The notes beneath the pieces were generated by a model. That model saw only the letters and a program-made list of their open reading frames with translations. It had not been told where the DNA came from and searched no databases. A program made the translations under genes and the position numbers. From positions 136,146,899 through 136,210,898 of the forward strand of contig OY744521.1 in the NCBI GenBank assembly GCA_963556195.1: DNA of 64,000 bases, given 5' to 3'. The stretch is from Sepiola atlantica (Eukaryota; Mollusca; Cephalopoda; Sepiida; Sepiolidae). Each line of letters begins with the position of its first letter. Within the stretch, counting starts at the first letter, position 1. Positions 1 through 9,623 of this stretch are shown here, piece after piece.

Positions 1-46
1 TTCAATTGTCGCTGCCGCATCGAATGTTTACACAGCGTGTAAACAT

Positions 47-109
<63 letters not shown>

Positions 110-318
110 ATCTACTTACCACCGATCTTCAGCTCTTCAGTGTTGCTGACTTTGGCAAGATTTAAACCCACGGTCAGATTATTTGTAGTCTAGAATGTTA
201 CGTGTGGGCCACGAGGGCTTTCCTCCTGCAATATGTACGATTTTAATCGCTTAAATAGTTGAAATTTGTTGTTGTTATTTGGGAGGGCATAATTACAGCT
301 GTTATTAACGCTATCATT

Positions 319-365
<47 letters not shown>

Positions 366-1554
366 GTGTGTGTGTGTTAGGTAATGTACTTAGTCGTTTG
401 GTTAGTGATATTGCACACATGTGTGTGTGTTATAGAAACCGGTATGTTCACAGTAAAAACATTCGAATAAGTTTCATAAGGGGTAAATTTGTAAATTAAT
501 CTAAAAACACCATTGAAATTTGAAAGGGGCAATTATTGATTAGGTCGAATAAATATCTGAAATTTATTATAATTAATTTTGTTTCTTTTAGAAACAAAAT
601 TAATTTTTGCTAAATTGGTTTCTAATTACTCTGTATCAAATTCAATGTAAATCTGAAATTTTCGAATTTCCAAATGGGAGATCATACCCATAAATTTCCC
701 CTAAAACCTTTTAAAATATTCCAAAGAAACGGAAATTTGGGGAATATTTACTAATTAACGTGTTTTACCTATTATTAAAATTTCACAAAAGTCGGAGATA
801 TCTGAATTTTCATGAAGGGCTTCCACTGTGTTGTAAAGTTAAACTAAAACACATGTAGACTTGATCATCTCATTCTACATTACGTTCTATAGTCAAGGGG
901 AGGGGCGCGAATATAAACCCCGCATATGTTTTTCATAGTTCTTACGGCAAAGTCGAGGGTATCCAGTTATGTCAAAGTGATTAGAGAAGATATATAAGTG
1001 ATGGTTAGTTTCACTTAATACTAAAATATCCGTGGATTTTGCTAAAAGAAAAGATTCTACGTAATCGGTGTTGGTTCTAAATTCTTAGATATTTGTGAAC
1101 GCAAGCTTCAAGGGAGGAGGCGAATTGGTTATTTTAGGTGGGGTCTGGTTAGAACATATTCCTTTTAGTTTGTAATATATTTTTTAGTTTTTAGATATTG
1201 TGGGTTTCGAGCAGGCGGTGTTTGTTTGATGCAAGTAAGCTCACACAAATAGCTTATTAGCTGAGTATTTATCTATGGAGTAGTGATCTAGGTAAAGCCA
1301 ACCGGAGATAAGTGCAGGGTCTCTTTCTATGTTATGGAAAATCTTCCTTTTTTATTTACTTTTATTCATAGCCTCGTGTAAAATAGCAATTTAAGAATAT
1401 AATAAGCATGGACTAAATAATTTAGCCTTACTGGAGTACGGCAAGTTATTTTGCATGGAGTAAAAGGTTATTATTTTGAAATATGATGAAATATTCAAGG
1501 AAACGTAAATTGTATCACGCTGTGTAAACATTCGATGCGGCAGCGACAATTCAA
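1..1554. mobile_element. Non-autonomous DNA element with 34-36 bp terminal inverted repeats
   Basis: Bases 4-39 are the exact reverse complement of 1516-1551. The pentamer TTCAA occurs at 1-5 and again at 1550-1554, so the element may be 6-1549 with 34-bp inverted termini beginning TTGTCGCTG and a 5-bp target duplication, or the duplication may be part of the repeat. The left terminus also contains a self-complementary stretch (24-48, arms AATGTTTACAC). The roughly 1.45 kb interior has a (TA)n tract and no open frame of note, so any transposase must act in trans. The window edge cuts the left flank, so the target duplication cannot be verified. The superfamily is not recognised. Confidence 0.65.
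51..105. repeat. (TA)n microsatellite
   Basis: Pure TA dinucleotides inside the terminal-inverted-repeat element at the window start. A shorter TA tract followed by TG repeats lies at 318-377. Confidence 0.95.
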
Positions 1555-1689
1555 AAAGTCCTGCTTGAGATTATTGTGAGTACGTAAATTTTGAACGCTA
1601 TTCATCGGAATTCATTTGAATCATTTTAAATGTAACCAACCCATCTCTATTGTTAAATGTGTATTCGAATCTCTATGAGAAGTCTGTCC

Positions 1690-1960
1690 GCCGGTCGATC
1701 GGTTGTTCTATCTGTCACGCTTCCGTTTTAAATAGGATTTTCATTCCTAAAAATGCATATTAGATGGACGTATCTTACTTTAGACGGATACAGGCATTTC
1801 TTTCCGCTGATCGATCTGTCGTGCCTTAGTTTGCAATAGCATTTTCATTGCTCTGCTATGCTTCTTTTAAAATAGCGTGTTCGATGCTCTATAATGGTTC
1901 ATTAAAATAGCGTGTTCGTTTATCACCCTTAAATTTGAACTAGCATTTTCGTCAGTCTGT
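1690..1960. repeat. Degenerate tandem repeat, unit about 45 bp (CTGTCACGCTT... type)
   Basis: Successive stretches share the pattern CTGTC-(A)CGCTT, then TTTAAAATAG, then a short ATTTTC/GTGTTC block. At least four diverged units are visible. A related array lies at 26690-26890 and a reverse-oriented relative at about 28800-29010. Noncoding minisatellite-like repeat; the units are too diverged to count exactly. Confidence 0.5.
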
Positions 1961-1961
1961 C

Positions 1962-2290
1962 ATGTATAAGCCCCCCCCCTCTCGCCTTCTTACGCTTCAC
2001 AGACGTGATACTGCTAGTCTCAGTCTTTTCTATAAATACTATTATGGCAAGTGTTCTTCAGAATTGTGTGATCTATTCCCTGCTTCTTTTGTTCCAGCTC
2101 GTTTAGCTCGGTATTCTAGTAATCTTCATCGGTTTTCTGTTTTGATTTATATTCCAGTAGCTTTTTTCCAAGAACTACAGGCTTGTGGGACTCTTTTCCG
2201 GCTGACTGTTTTCCTCCGACTTAAAGCCTTGGTCTTTTCGAGGCTAAGGCTAATAGGCATTTCTTGTCTTCGCTATAATCATCTTTAGTT
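1962..2290 (+). pseudogene. CR1/jockey-type non-LTR retrotransposon RT, C-terminal fragment
   Basis: An open stretch of about 108 codons reads LTLHRRDTASLSLFYKYYYG, then GKCSSELCDLF, then a Pro/Ala/Arg-rich segment. This is the ending typical of RT proteins of the CR1/jockey group, where an RR..ASLSLLYRY.HGKCS.EL motif lies downstream of the RT domain. Everything upstream (RT core, endonuclease) is missing, as expected for a 5'-truncated insertion. After about residue 55 the frame drifts from the family pattern, which suggests a frameshift. No start codon is meaningful here. The family is seen again at 22785, 25375, 51515 and 55190. Confidence 0.6.
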
Positions 2291-2299
2291 CTTGTTAGA

Positions 2300-3044
2300 T
2301 CGTTACATCAAATGTATTGTCTGGAGCGAATTCCATAAAAAACACCATTTCCCTCGTAAACCCGAGGATGAATGGATGCTTATTCGTTTTTTTAAGTGAA
2401 TTATTTAGTGATTCACTTACAACTGACAATACTTCATACTCCACGATTTCCTGTTTCGTGTTTACAGATGGCTAGCTGGAATGTCTGTTACAAATAACCC
2501 ATAACTTTCGGTTTGGTCGTCCTTTCTTTTTCGCCTGGCGTCATCGGAGAAGGGGAAATTAAAAAAATAAAAAAGGATTAGCAAGAACTGAACATACTCC
2601 CGCGTCCAAACATATAAATCATCGACAATTTTTAGACGCCCAGTTTTGTTTTTTTGTTTTTTTATTTTTGTAAAATATTTTTCAAACACGACACATTGAA
2701 AATATCATAAGATTTAATTTAGATGATTTGCAACATAAGTCTTGATCCTTTATCTAAGCTTTCTAATACCTACAGACATACCTTGGGTCGGGGAAGTGCT
2801 ACGCTGAGTATTACATCTGTGAGTCAAGGAATGAAAGCAACTTTGGCAGCGCCCATTTCCGCTCCATGGTCAATGAGATGATATTCAAATTAATATAAAA
2901 TTCTATTTACTAGATTTGATAAATTATATTTATGAGACTTTTTCGTATGTACTTATATAGTTTTTTCAAAATATTTCTAGACAGCTTTATTTTAATTCCT
3001 GCATATATTATACAAAATAATAATATAAACCTCTTCATCTGATG

Positions 3045-3047
<3 letters not shown>
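2300..3047. other. AT-rich sequence without recognised content
   Basis: No long open frame, splice-like exon or repeat structure was recognised between the RT fragment and the next TA tract. Confidence 0.5.

Positions 3048-3107
<60 letters not shown>
3048..3107. repeat. (TA)n microsatellite
   Basis: About 30 TA units. Confidence 0.95.
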
Positions 3108-3111
<4 letters not shown>

Positions 3112-3317
3112 TTTATTTATCTACATACTTATACGTTTCATCCTTTCGGGAATTGTCCACAGTGTTCAACTAATGAAGAATCATACATTAAAGCTACGAT
3201 AACGGTTGTGTTAATACTACTAACTACAGTACCCAGCCTAGATTGGGTGACATTAATTATTGTTTTTAAGTTATTTGTACAAGTATAACAATAATTAAGA
3301 GTCATAATAGACACATA

Positions 3318-3674
3318 TTAAAAGAGATTGCAGTGGGTACGAGTACTGATTTTAAGACCAGGTACACGAACCACAAATTCTTATTTAACAACACAAATAA
3401 CAAGAAAATAGGAACCTCACTATCCAACTACATTAAATGCCTAAAAGATGAAAATATCGTTCCTATGGTGAAATAGAGCATTTTTTAAAAGTCCACGACA
3501 CCTACACTGCACAATCCCACGTGCTTTCTCTGCCTTAGCAAAAAAATACCTATTGTTATGTTCCCTGATAAGAGTGGATTACTAAATCAACGAGACGAAA
3601 TAGGTTTAAACTGTAAACACTTTAAACGGCTGACTCTAGATATGTTCGTGAAGCATCTAGAAAATTTAACATAA
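3318..3674 (+). pseudogene. Penelope-like element, GIY-YIG endonuclease domain fragment
   Basis: From 3333 the plus strand reads VGTSTDFKTRYTNHK, followed by an Asn/Lys-rich stretch and LSNYIKCLKDENI. This matches the YVG...FK.RY.NHK...F and L..Y...LK pattern of the GIY-YIG nuclease at the C-terminus of Penelope-like retroelements, including the conserved Arg and His. A stop at about 3474 and frameshifts break the frame. The tail then resumes with CFLCLSKK, a Cys-rich element of the same domain, and SGLLNQRDEIG, ending at a TAA (3672-3674). The RT domain expected upstream is absent. The copy is decayed and 5'-truncated. It matters for context because Penelope-like elements are known carriers of hammerhead ribozymes, which recur in this window. 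Confidence 0.65.
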
Positions 3675-4265
3675 ATAACTTAACGGTATAGCGCAAAGGG
3701 TAATCCACCTCCAGATAGCTATAGGTTACTATAGGGATAGAATCCAAATAAACTAATAAAACTAAGAGATCTAGTCATAACTAAAAGACTAAACATTAAT
3801 TAATGATACAATTTATTTAGAGGTAAACCCTAAGAAAATAAGTTATAGGATTACAAGTATAAATTACAACCTGGATGTCGCTAATACAATCATAATGGAA
3901 ATGATAATAGGGGAGAAAATGATGGCGGCTGTAGTGAAAATAATAATAGAAGTAATAAAAATAATGTAAATGGCTATATTTAAAAACAGATATGATAACT
4001 CTTGCAATAGTAGTAACAATGCAAATAGAAGATAGTAAAATAATAGTAATCATATTCATAACGATAATAAAATAAAATAATAACGATGATAATAATAATA
4101 GTTGGAATAATAAGTACAGTAATAGTGACGATAATAACAATAATAGCAACAGTGATGATAATGATAATTATAATTATCAAATAATTAATAATAATAAGAG
4201 AAATAATGAAATGTAGTAAGAATAAAAAGGAATTGACAGAGATAAAAATCGCAAAAATAACTATA
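3675..4265. other. Very AT-rich leader to the TAA tract
   Basis: Degenerate ATA/TAA/GAT trinucleotide-rich sequence grading into perfect TAA repeats. Open frames here are microsatellite translations (Ile/Tyr-rich) and are not genes. Confidence 0.6.
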
Positions 4266-4269
4266 GTAA

Positions 4270-4270
4270 C

Positions 4271-4321
<51 letters not shown>

Positions 4322-4426
4322 TCGAATTGCTATACTAATAATGGTAGTGTTAATAATAGTAGTACTTATAACAACTATAACGGTAATGATATGAATAATA
4401 TTGCAATATCTATTATAATAATAGTC

Positions 4427-4491
<65 letters not shown>

Positions 4492-4492
4492 T
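4270..4492. repeat. (TAA)n microsatellite, 5' flank of the R4/Dong-type element
   Basis: Two perfect AAT/TAA blocks (about 4270-4321 and 4428-4492) separated by degenerate trinucleotides. The retrotransposon begins where the second block stops. Confidence 0.9.
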
Positions 4493-4528
4493 ACAAGCCG
4501 TGGGACTCAGGAGAAAGACCTGAGTGTC

Positions 4529-5140
4529 ATGATTGGCAGGTGCTCCCTCGTTAGCCAACATGGGGGACCCGGTCCGCATCCTGCGAATGTTGGCCCATCT
4601 CATTTCAGAAACAAGACAACGGACAAGAACCAGGTAAGTAACCTCTCTGATTCCAGGTATGACAAGGACACAGACCAGAGACAAGAAAACCAGAGCGAAA
4701 ACAGCAAACTGAAAGGATATAGAAAGAAATGGACCATGAAAGAGAACAGACTGGTGATGGAGTGCTATTATGAAAGCCGCTACCCTACAGAAAGAGGCTA
4801 CCGAAAACGAATGAAACATCTCTGGGACATTGCTAGTGACTACCATACAACGGAACAAAGGATAGCAGATCAAGCAAGACAGATCCTCAAGCGAGGATGG
4901 TTCTCGGAGATGGAACTGACGGAAATCAGACAGGAGGTTAATGGTGAAACGGAGCAAGTAACACCACCGAAGGAGAAACCACAGGAAGAGGATGGGCAAA
5001 ACATACACACTGAAACTGAAGAGATTGAAGACTACGGAATCACAGAACCAGGTGAGATAGAAGACTGCGAAACCACAGAACCTGCTGAGATAGAACTCAA
5101 CGAAAAAGAAGCAAGTGAAGTGGAGAACATTAGACGATAG
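4529..5140 (+). CDS. R4/Dong-type ORF, N-terminal part with Myb-like DNA-binding domain, ends at in-frame TAG
   Basis: The first ATG after the TAA tract (4529) opens a frame continuous with the RT frame downstream. Residues about 64-125 (KKWTMKENRLVMECYYES through RGYRKRMKHLW to EQRIADQARQI) form a Trp-anchored, helix-rich Myb-like segment as found N-terminal to RT in R2/R4-type proteins, where it contributes to target binding. It is followed by an acidic region of three imperfect 11-codon repeats (EIEDYGITEPG, EIEDCETTEPA, EIELNE). TAG at 5138-5140 stops the frame. The next codon is ATG in the same frame, so the two pieces are one ORF broken by a single base change, or joined by readthrough. 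An upstream ATG at 4391 lies inside the microsatellite and is unlikely to be used. Confidence 0.7.
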   Translation: MIGRCSLVSQHGGPGPHPANVGPSHFRNKTTDKNQVSNLSDSRYDKDTDQRQENQSENSKLKGYRKKWTMKENRLVMECYYESRYPTERGYRKRMKHLWDIASDYHTTEQRIADQARQILKRGWFSEMELTEIRQEVNGETEQVTPPKEKPQEEDGQNIHTETEEIEDYGITEPGEIEDCETTEPAEIELNEKEASEVENIRR

Positions 5141-7969
5141 ATGTTAGAAAACAAAACAAAACTCCCATCTCTCAGGAATGAAGTAGCGAAGAAGTTACAA
5201 GCAGAAACAGAAAGAGTAAAGAGACTCTTCACACACATCCCAACAGAAACTATTACAGACCTAAACAACCTGATATATGCAGGGGCAAAATCGGTAAGTA
5301 TGAAACTAAGAAACGAAGAGAATGGACAAAAGAAAGGACCGACAAAACCTGGATGGGAAATCAGACTGGAAACCCAGATCACCAAACTTCGGAAAGAAGC
5401 TAAAACCGTGAACAGAAGGAAGAGGGACATGAAACGATTAAGAAGCAAAAATCAGAAACGCAAGGAAAAACTAAATGAGAAACATGAAGAAATAAAACAA
5501 AAGATAGCAGCAATAGAAGGAAGACTGAGACGATACAGGTACAAATCAGAACAAAGCAAACAGAACAGGACCTTTGAAAACAATGAAAGCCAGTTTTACA
5601 AAAACGTAAATGGAGATAAAACAACGACAGAGCAACCGAACCCAACAGAAACAAAACAATTCTGGAGCAAGATATGGGAAGAACCGAAAAAGCACAACAA
5701 GAATGCCCAATGGTTGAAAAACATGAAAGATGAACTGCAGGAAATCGAAGAAGGGACCGAAACAGAAATCAACAAAGAAACGATCAAGAAAACCCTAAGA
5801 AAAATGGCAAACTGGAGAGCACCAGGCCACGATGGAATACATGCATACTGGTTTAAAAAATTCACGATCCTGCATGAAAGACTAGTGCAGAAACTGAGTG
5901 GATGTATCCGCAAAACAAACGTACCAGAATGGATGACGGAAGGAAGAACAACATTAATACAAAAAGACCCCAAAAAAGGAACGACCCCCAGCAACTACAG
6001 ACCGATAACATGTCTACCAATAATGTGGAAAATTCTCACAGCACAACTGAGAGAACAAATCTACCAATCCCTAGACAAACGTGGAGTGCTCCCCGAGGAA
6101 CAAAAAGGATGCCGGAAAGGACAAAGAGGGGCACATGATCTACTATACATTAATCAAAAGACCCTGAAGGAGGTGAAGAGCAGACAAAAGAACATAACCA
6201 TGGCATGGATTGACTACAAGAAAGCCTACGACAGGATCCCCCAAACATGGATAATTGAATGCTTAAAAATATACAAGATACCAGACAGGACTATTAATCT
6301 CATCCAGAAAGCAATGGAAACATGGAGACTAAAACTGACAGCCGGGGGACAATACCTGTCTGAGATAAAAATACAGAGAGGTATTTTTCAAGGAGACTCT
6401 CTATCACCACTATTGTTTATAATAGCCATGATGCCACTCAACTACATACTCAGAAAGTGTGATGCCGGATACAGGTTTACGGATACAGAACAAAGAATAA
6501 ACCACCTGATGTACATGGATGACCTGAGACTGTTTGCAAAAAACAAAAAAGAACTGGAAAAGCTGATAAATACAACCAGGATATTCATCCAGGATATCCA
6601 AATGGAGTTTGGAATAGAAAAATGTGCACTATTAGAGATCAAAAGAGGAAAACTGGAGACGACAGAAGGTATAGAACTCCCCAACCAAGAGGAGATGAGG
6701 GCGCTAGGTGAACAAGATAGTTATAAATACCTGGGAGTTCTGGAAGCAGACACAATCAAATATACAGAAATGAAAGAGAAGATTGGAAAAGAATATCTAC
6801 GAAGAACAAGGAAACTCTTAGAAACTAAACTATATAGCAGAAACCTAGTAAAAGGGATAAACACATGGGCTGTATCACTAATAAGATACTCTGGACCATT
6901 CATAGGCTGGACCAAAGAAGATCTCAGGCACCTTGACCAGAGGACTAGAAAACTAATGACTATGCACAATGCATTGCACCCAAAAGACGATACGGACAGA
7001 CTCTACATGAAAAGAAATGAAGGAGGTAGAGGACTGGTAAGTATAGAAGACTGTGTGGAAGACACCAAAAAAGAGCTGGAGAAATATGTAACCCAGAACA
7101 CGGAAAGACTGATCACCACAGCAAGAGACACCAGCCCAACAAACAACTCCGGAAGCACTGAAACCAGAAACAAAAAGACAAGAAAGGAAAGGTGGGAAGA
7201 AACACAACTACATGGACGCTTTATAAGACTCACAAGCGATGAAACCAATGAAAATAGCTGGGCATGGCTAAGAAAAGGACACTTGAACAGAGAAACGGAA
7301 TCTCTGCTGACGACCGCACAGAACAATGCGATTGGGATAAACTTTATTAAAGCAAAGATAGATAAAACCCAGGAAAATATCAAATGCCGATTATATGGAC
7401 AAAGAGACGAAACGATAAATCATATAATAAGTGAATGCAGCAAGCTATCCCAAAAGGAATACAAGAACAGACATGACAGCGTGGGGAAAGAAGTACACCG
7501 GGAAATGTGCAAACAACTGAATTTTGAATATGCAAAAAAACGGTACAGACACAAACCAGAAACTGTACTAGAAAACGAAAAACACAAAATCATATGGGAT
7601 ATGAATGTACAAACAGACAAACCCATAACAGCAAGGAGACCGGATATGATAATAATCAACAAGAAAGAAAAATCCTGCAAAATCGTAGACTTTGCCGTTC
7701 CAGCGGACCACAGAGTGAGGATCAAAGAGACGGATAAAAGAAACAAATATACTGAACTTGCCAGAGAACTGAAAGGAATATGGAACATGAAGAAAGTCAG
7801 TATAACACCAATAATCATAGGAGCACTAGAAACAGTCCCCAAAAACATGGAGAAAAGACTAGGAGAAATAGGAATCAAAGGGATAACTGAGACCATACAA
7901 AGGACAGTAATGATCAAAACCGCTACAATCCTGAGAAATGTCCTCGAATGCGGAAATCAACCCACATAA
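5141..7969 (+). CDS. R4/Dong-type reverse transcriptase with restriction-like endonuclease
   Basis: 942 codons. RT landmarks are WRAPGHDGIHAYWFKKF (about 223), NYRPITCLPIMWK (about 285), AWIDYKKAYDRIP with the first catalytic Asp (about 355), GIFQGDSLSPLLF (about 414) and the catalytic YMDD box (458-461). A thumb-like region follows. The CCHC finger is C749-x2-Y752-x8-H761-x4-C766: its second Cys is Tyr, so zinc binding may be impaired. The restriction-like endonuclease core is RPD (D835), D850 in IVDFAVP, and a KYTELARELKGIW helix. This enzyme would nick the target and prime reverse transcription on it. The N-terminal 200 residues are Lys/Glu-rich and probably coiled coil. The frame is otherwise intact to TAA at 7967-7969. 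Confidence 0.85.
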   Translation: MLENKTKLPSLRNEVAKKLQAETERVKRLFTHIPTETITDLNNLIYAGAKSVSMKLRNEENGQKKGPTKPGWEIRLETQITKLRKEAKTVNRRKRDMKRLRSKNQKRKEKLNEKHEEIKQKIAAIEGRLRRYRYKSEQSKQNRTFENNESQFYKNVNGDKTTTEQPNPTETKQFWSKIWEEPKKHNKNAQWLKNMKDELQEIEEGTETEINKETIKKTLRKMANWRAPGHDGIHAYWFKKFTILHERLVQKLSGCIRKTNVPEWMTEGRTTLIQKDPKKGTTPSNYRPITCLPIMWKILTAQLREQIYQSLDKRGVLPEEQKGCRKGQRGAHDLLYINQKTLKEVKSRQKNITMAWIDYKKAYDRIPQTWIIECLKIYKIPDRTINLIQKAMETWRLKLTAGGQYLSEIKIQRGIFQGDSLSPLLFIIAMMPLNYILRKCDAGYRFTDTEQRINHLMYMDDLRLFAKNKKELEKLINTTRIFIQDIQMEFGIEKCALLEIKRGKLETTEGIELPNQEEMRALGEQDSYKYLGVLEADTIKYTEMKEKIGKEYLRRTRKLLETKLYSRNLVKGINTWAVSLIRYSGPFIGWTKEDLRHLDQRTRKLMTMHNALHPKDDTDRLYMKRNEGGRGLVSIEDCVEDTKKELEKYVTQNTERLITTARDTSPTNNSGSTETRNKKTRKERWEETQLHGRFIRLTSDETNENSWAWLRKGHLNRETESLLTTAQNNAIGINFIKAKIDKTQENIKCRLYGQRDETINHIISECSKLSQKEYKNRHDSVGKEVHREMCKQLNFEYAKKRYRHKPETVLENEKHKIIWDMNVQTDKPITARRPDMIIINKKEKSCKIVDFAVPADHRVRIKETDKRNKYTELARELKGIWNMKKVSITPIIIGALETVPKNMEKRLGEIGIKGITETIQRTVMIKTATILRNVLECGNQPT

Positions 7970-8378
7970 GCAACGAATGGAGAACAAACACATGGAAGCA
8001 CAAGAAAACAGAACCGGGGTAAATACAACCACACGAGAGAGGCGCAAGCATAGGCTGACACCACGAAAATTATGGACAGAGGGTCGAGGAGGGAAAGCGC
8101 AAACCAGACCTCCACTGGAAGAGCGCGGACAGCTCTGGGACCTTGGGGAGGCTTGTTGCCACTCGGGCCCCAGAGGGGACCAATGGCCCTTATCAGCGGG
8201 AAATCGATGGTAGGTGGCTGTTGCGATACCACAAGGTCATCAGCGGTGATGAGCGAAAAGAAGTGGAGCATACTGGAAGTCTGAGGAGACTTGTTGTCAC
8301 TCAGACTCCAGGGAATACCACAGGTTGTTGGCAGTGGGCGATCACTGACGATGACCAGTGTGATAACTCCTAGTGAGT
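7970..8378 (+). other. 3' untranslated region of the R4/Dong-type element with two related hairpins
   Basis: A GC-richer tail ending exactly at the downstream TAA tract. Two related blocks (about 8143-8172 and 8279-8312) share AGRCTTGTTGYCACTC. In the second, TCTGAG and CTCAGA pair around the shared core. In the first, GGGG and CCCC take that place. Such 3' structures are the usual binding site for the element's own RT at the start of reverse transcription; that role is inferred here. Confidence 0.5.
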
Positions 8379-8379
8379 A

Positions 8380-8439
<60 letters not shown>

Positions 8440-8440
8440 T
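8379..8440. repeat. (TAA)n microsatellite, 3' flank of the R4/Dong-type element
   Basis: About 20 perfect TAA units directly following the element tail, in the same register as the 5' flank. Confidence 0.95.
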
Positions 8441-8949
8441 AATAATAGTAACAGCGGTGTGTGGGGAGGAAGTAATAGTAAGCGTATAATAATAATAAAT
8501 ATTTAATAACAATATTAACAGACAATACAGTTATTTACCTATAGAACCGATACTTATCCAGAATACTAAGACGACTATTTTAAATATATAAGGGGTGCGC
8601 AATTATCTCGGCCCTCCTTAGCGTTCTTTCATTGAAATATTTATATCATTTCTCGCTTTTGTTATCTGTTGACCTGTTGATTTTGTGCCCCCCTCTCCAC
8701 ATACTTGTTCGGGCTAGAAAGCATGGAACTAATGACCACCGAAACTAAAGATATGTGAGGAGGCTGGAGCCGGTAAGTGCAAACTTAATGGGCGAGATGA
8801 CCTTAACTTAACCAAAATGGAATCTGTTCGCCTTCCCCACCCTTCTAGCATATTCTTAGCCCCCTTCCTTCTCTCTTAAAATCTGGCTTCAGTTGGTATT
8901 TTCCAATGTGAGGCTATGAATTCTCACTTTTGATTTGATTTTCATTCTG

Positions 8950-9056
8950 CCTTTGACAAGATGCGGTGACGCGTCGAAACGGTGGTTGATTGTGGTATAG
9001 CTATAATATTGTTTATGTAATTTTATAAATGCTCTACTTGCTATTGAGCACTCTTA
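8950..9056 (+). ncRNA. Hammerhead-like relic with shared tail motif
   Basis: TTGACAA (8953-8959) is followed by a perfect 6-bp stem GATGCG/CGCGTC (8960-8965 with 8970-8975) and GAAAC (8976-8980). Against the hammerhead core CTGANGA-stem II-GAAA, two core positions are changed (C3 to T and G8 to A), so activity is unlikely. About 50 bp downstream lies the dispersed tail motif CTCTACTTGCTATTGAGCAC. Confidence 0.35.
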
Positions 9057-9279
9057 GAAAAATTAGTTTAATGTTCACTTTATTAACATATTAGAACTTA
9101 TATATATATATGTATATATATATATATACGTCCTATTAATGGCGACTTAATACAATCTCCTGTATGACTCTTTATCGCTTAGGAAGTGGGTAAAATACAA
9201 ATGCTGTTACTATCGCCACTAAAAACAATAACAAATGCATAAGTTAATATTTAGGCGATAAAAAATCGTACATATTTCC

Positions 9280-9324
9280 AGGCAAGGCATCGTAGTCCAG
9301 AGGTTACACTCCAGACTACAGACA

Positions 9325-9325
<1 letters not shown>
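9280..9325 (+). repeat. tRNA-like (SINE head) fragment
   Basis: CATCGTAGTCCAGAGGTTA resembles a pol III A-box region (TRGNNNARNNGG), followed by a short anticodon-arm-like stretch before a (TA)n tract cuts it off. No B box is visible. Probably a truncated tRNA-derived SINE. Confidence 0.3.
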
Positions 9326-9415
<90 letters not shown>

Positions 9416-9462
9416 CATATATATAAACTTATATAAGCATTTGAAGAACCTATGCTACTTAA

Positions 9463-9513
<51 letters not shown>
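9326..9513. repeat. Two (TA)n microsatellites
   Basis: TA tracts at 9326-9412 and 9464-9513 separated by about 50 bp of unique sequence. Confidence 0.95.
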
Positions 9514-9515
<2 letters not shown>

Positions 9516-9538
9516 TATACATTTTTATTTATACAAAC

Positions 9539-9611
9539 ATTATTGGTTACATATGTGCATACATGTTTCGGTTGCACTTTTCCCAGAAAGTCAACCTCAT
9601 CAGACCAAGAA
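9539..9611 (-). ncRNA. Type I hammerhead self-cleaving ribozyme, mirror copy
   Basis: Palindromic partner of the ribozyme in the right arm. On the minus strand CTGATGA is at 9597-9603, GAAA at 9566-9569, and cleavage is predicted after the A complementary to 9548. All three stems are preserved because the arms are identical here. Confidence 0.8.
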
Positions 9612-9623
9612 TTTTCGAGAAAA

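Larger units (their letters stand above)
4493..8380 (+). mobile_element. R4/Dong-type site-selective non-LTR retrotransposon
   Basis: A roughly 3.9 kb unit bounded on both sides by perfect TAA repeats, with one long plus-strand frame, an RT domain and a C-terminal restriction-like endonuclease. The order is short 5' leader (4493-4528), coding region (4529-7969) interrupted by one TAG, and a 3' untranslated region (7970-8378) ending in GTGAGTAAATAATAA. There are no LTRs and no apurinic endonuclease domain. That combination is typical of the early-branching R2/R4/Dong group. Insertion into TAA repeats is the known habit of the silkworm Dong element, so clade and target preference are inferred together. 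The copy is nearly intact and probably young. A decayed relative lies at 60262-61711. Confidence 0.8.

Noticed and set aside
4206..5008. Long open frames rich in Ile, Tyr or Leu on both strands around the TAA tract
   Set aside because: They are translations of (TAA)n. Only the part after 4529 on the plus strand has non-repetitive, domain-like content.
5400..7917. Minus-strand open frames of 60-165 codons inside the retrotransposon
   Set aside because: Antisense shadows of an A-rich coding strand, rich in Phe, Ser, Leu and Val without domains.
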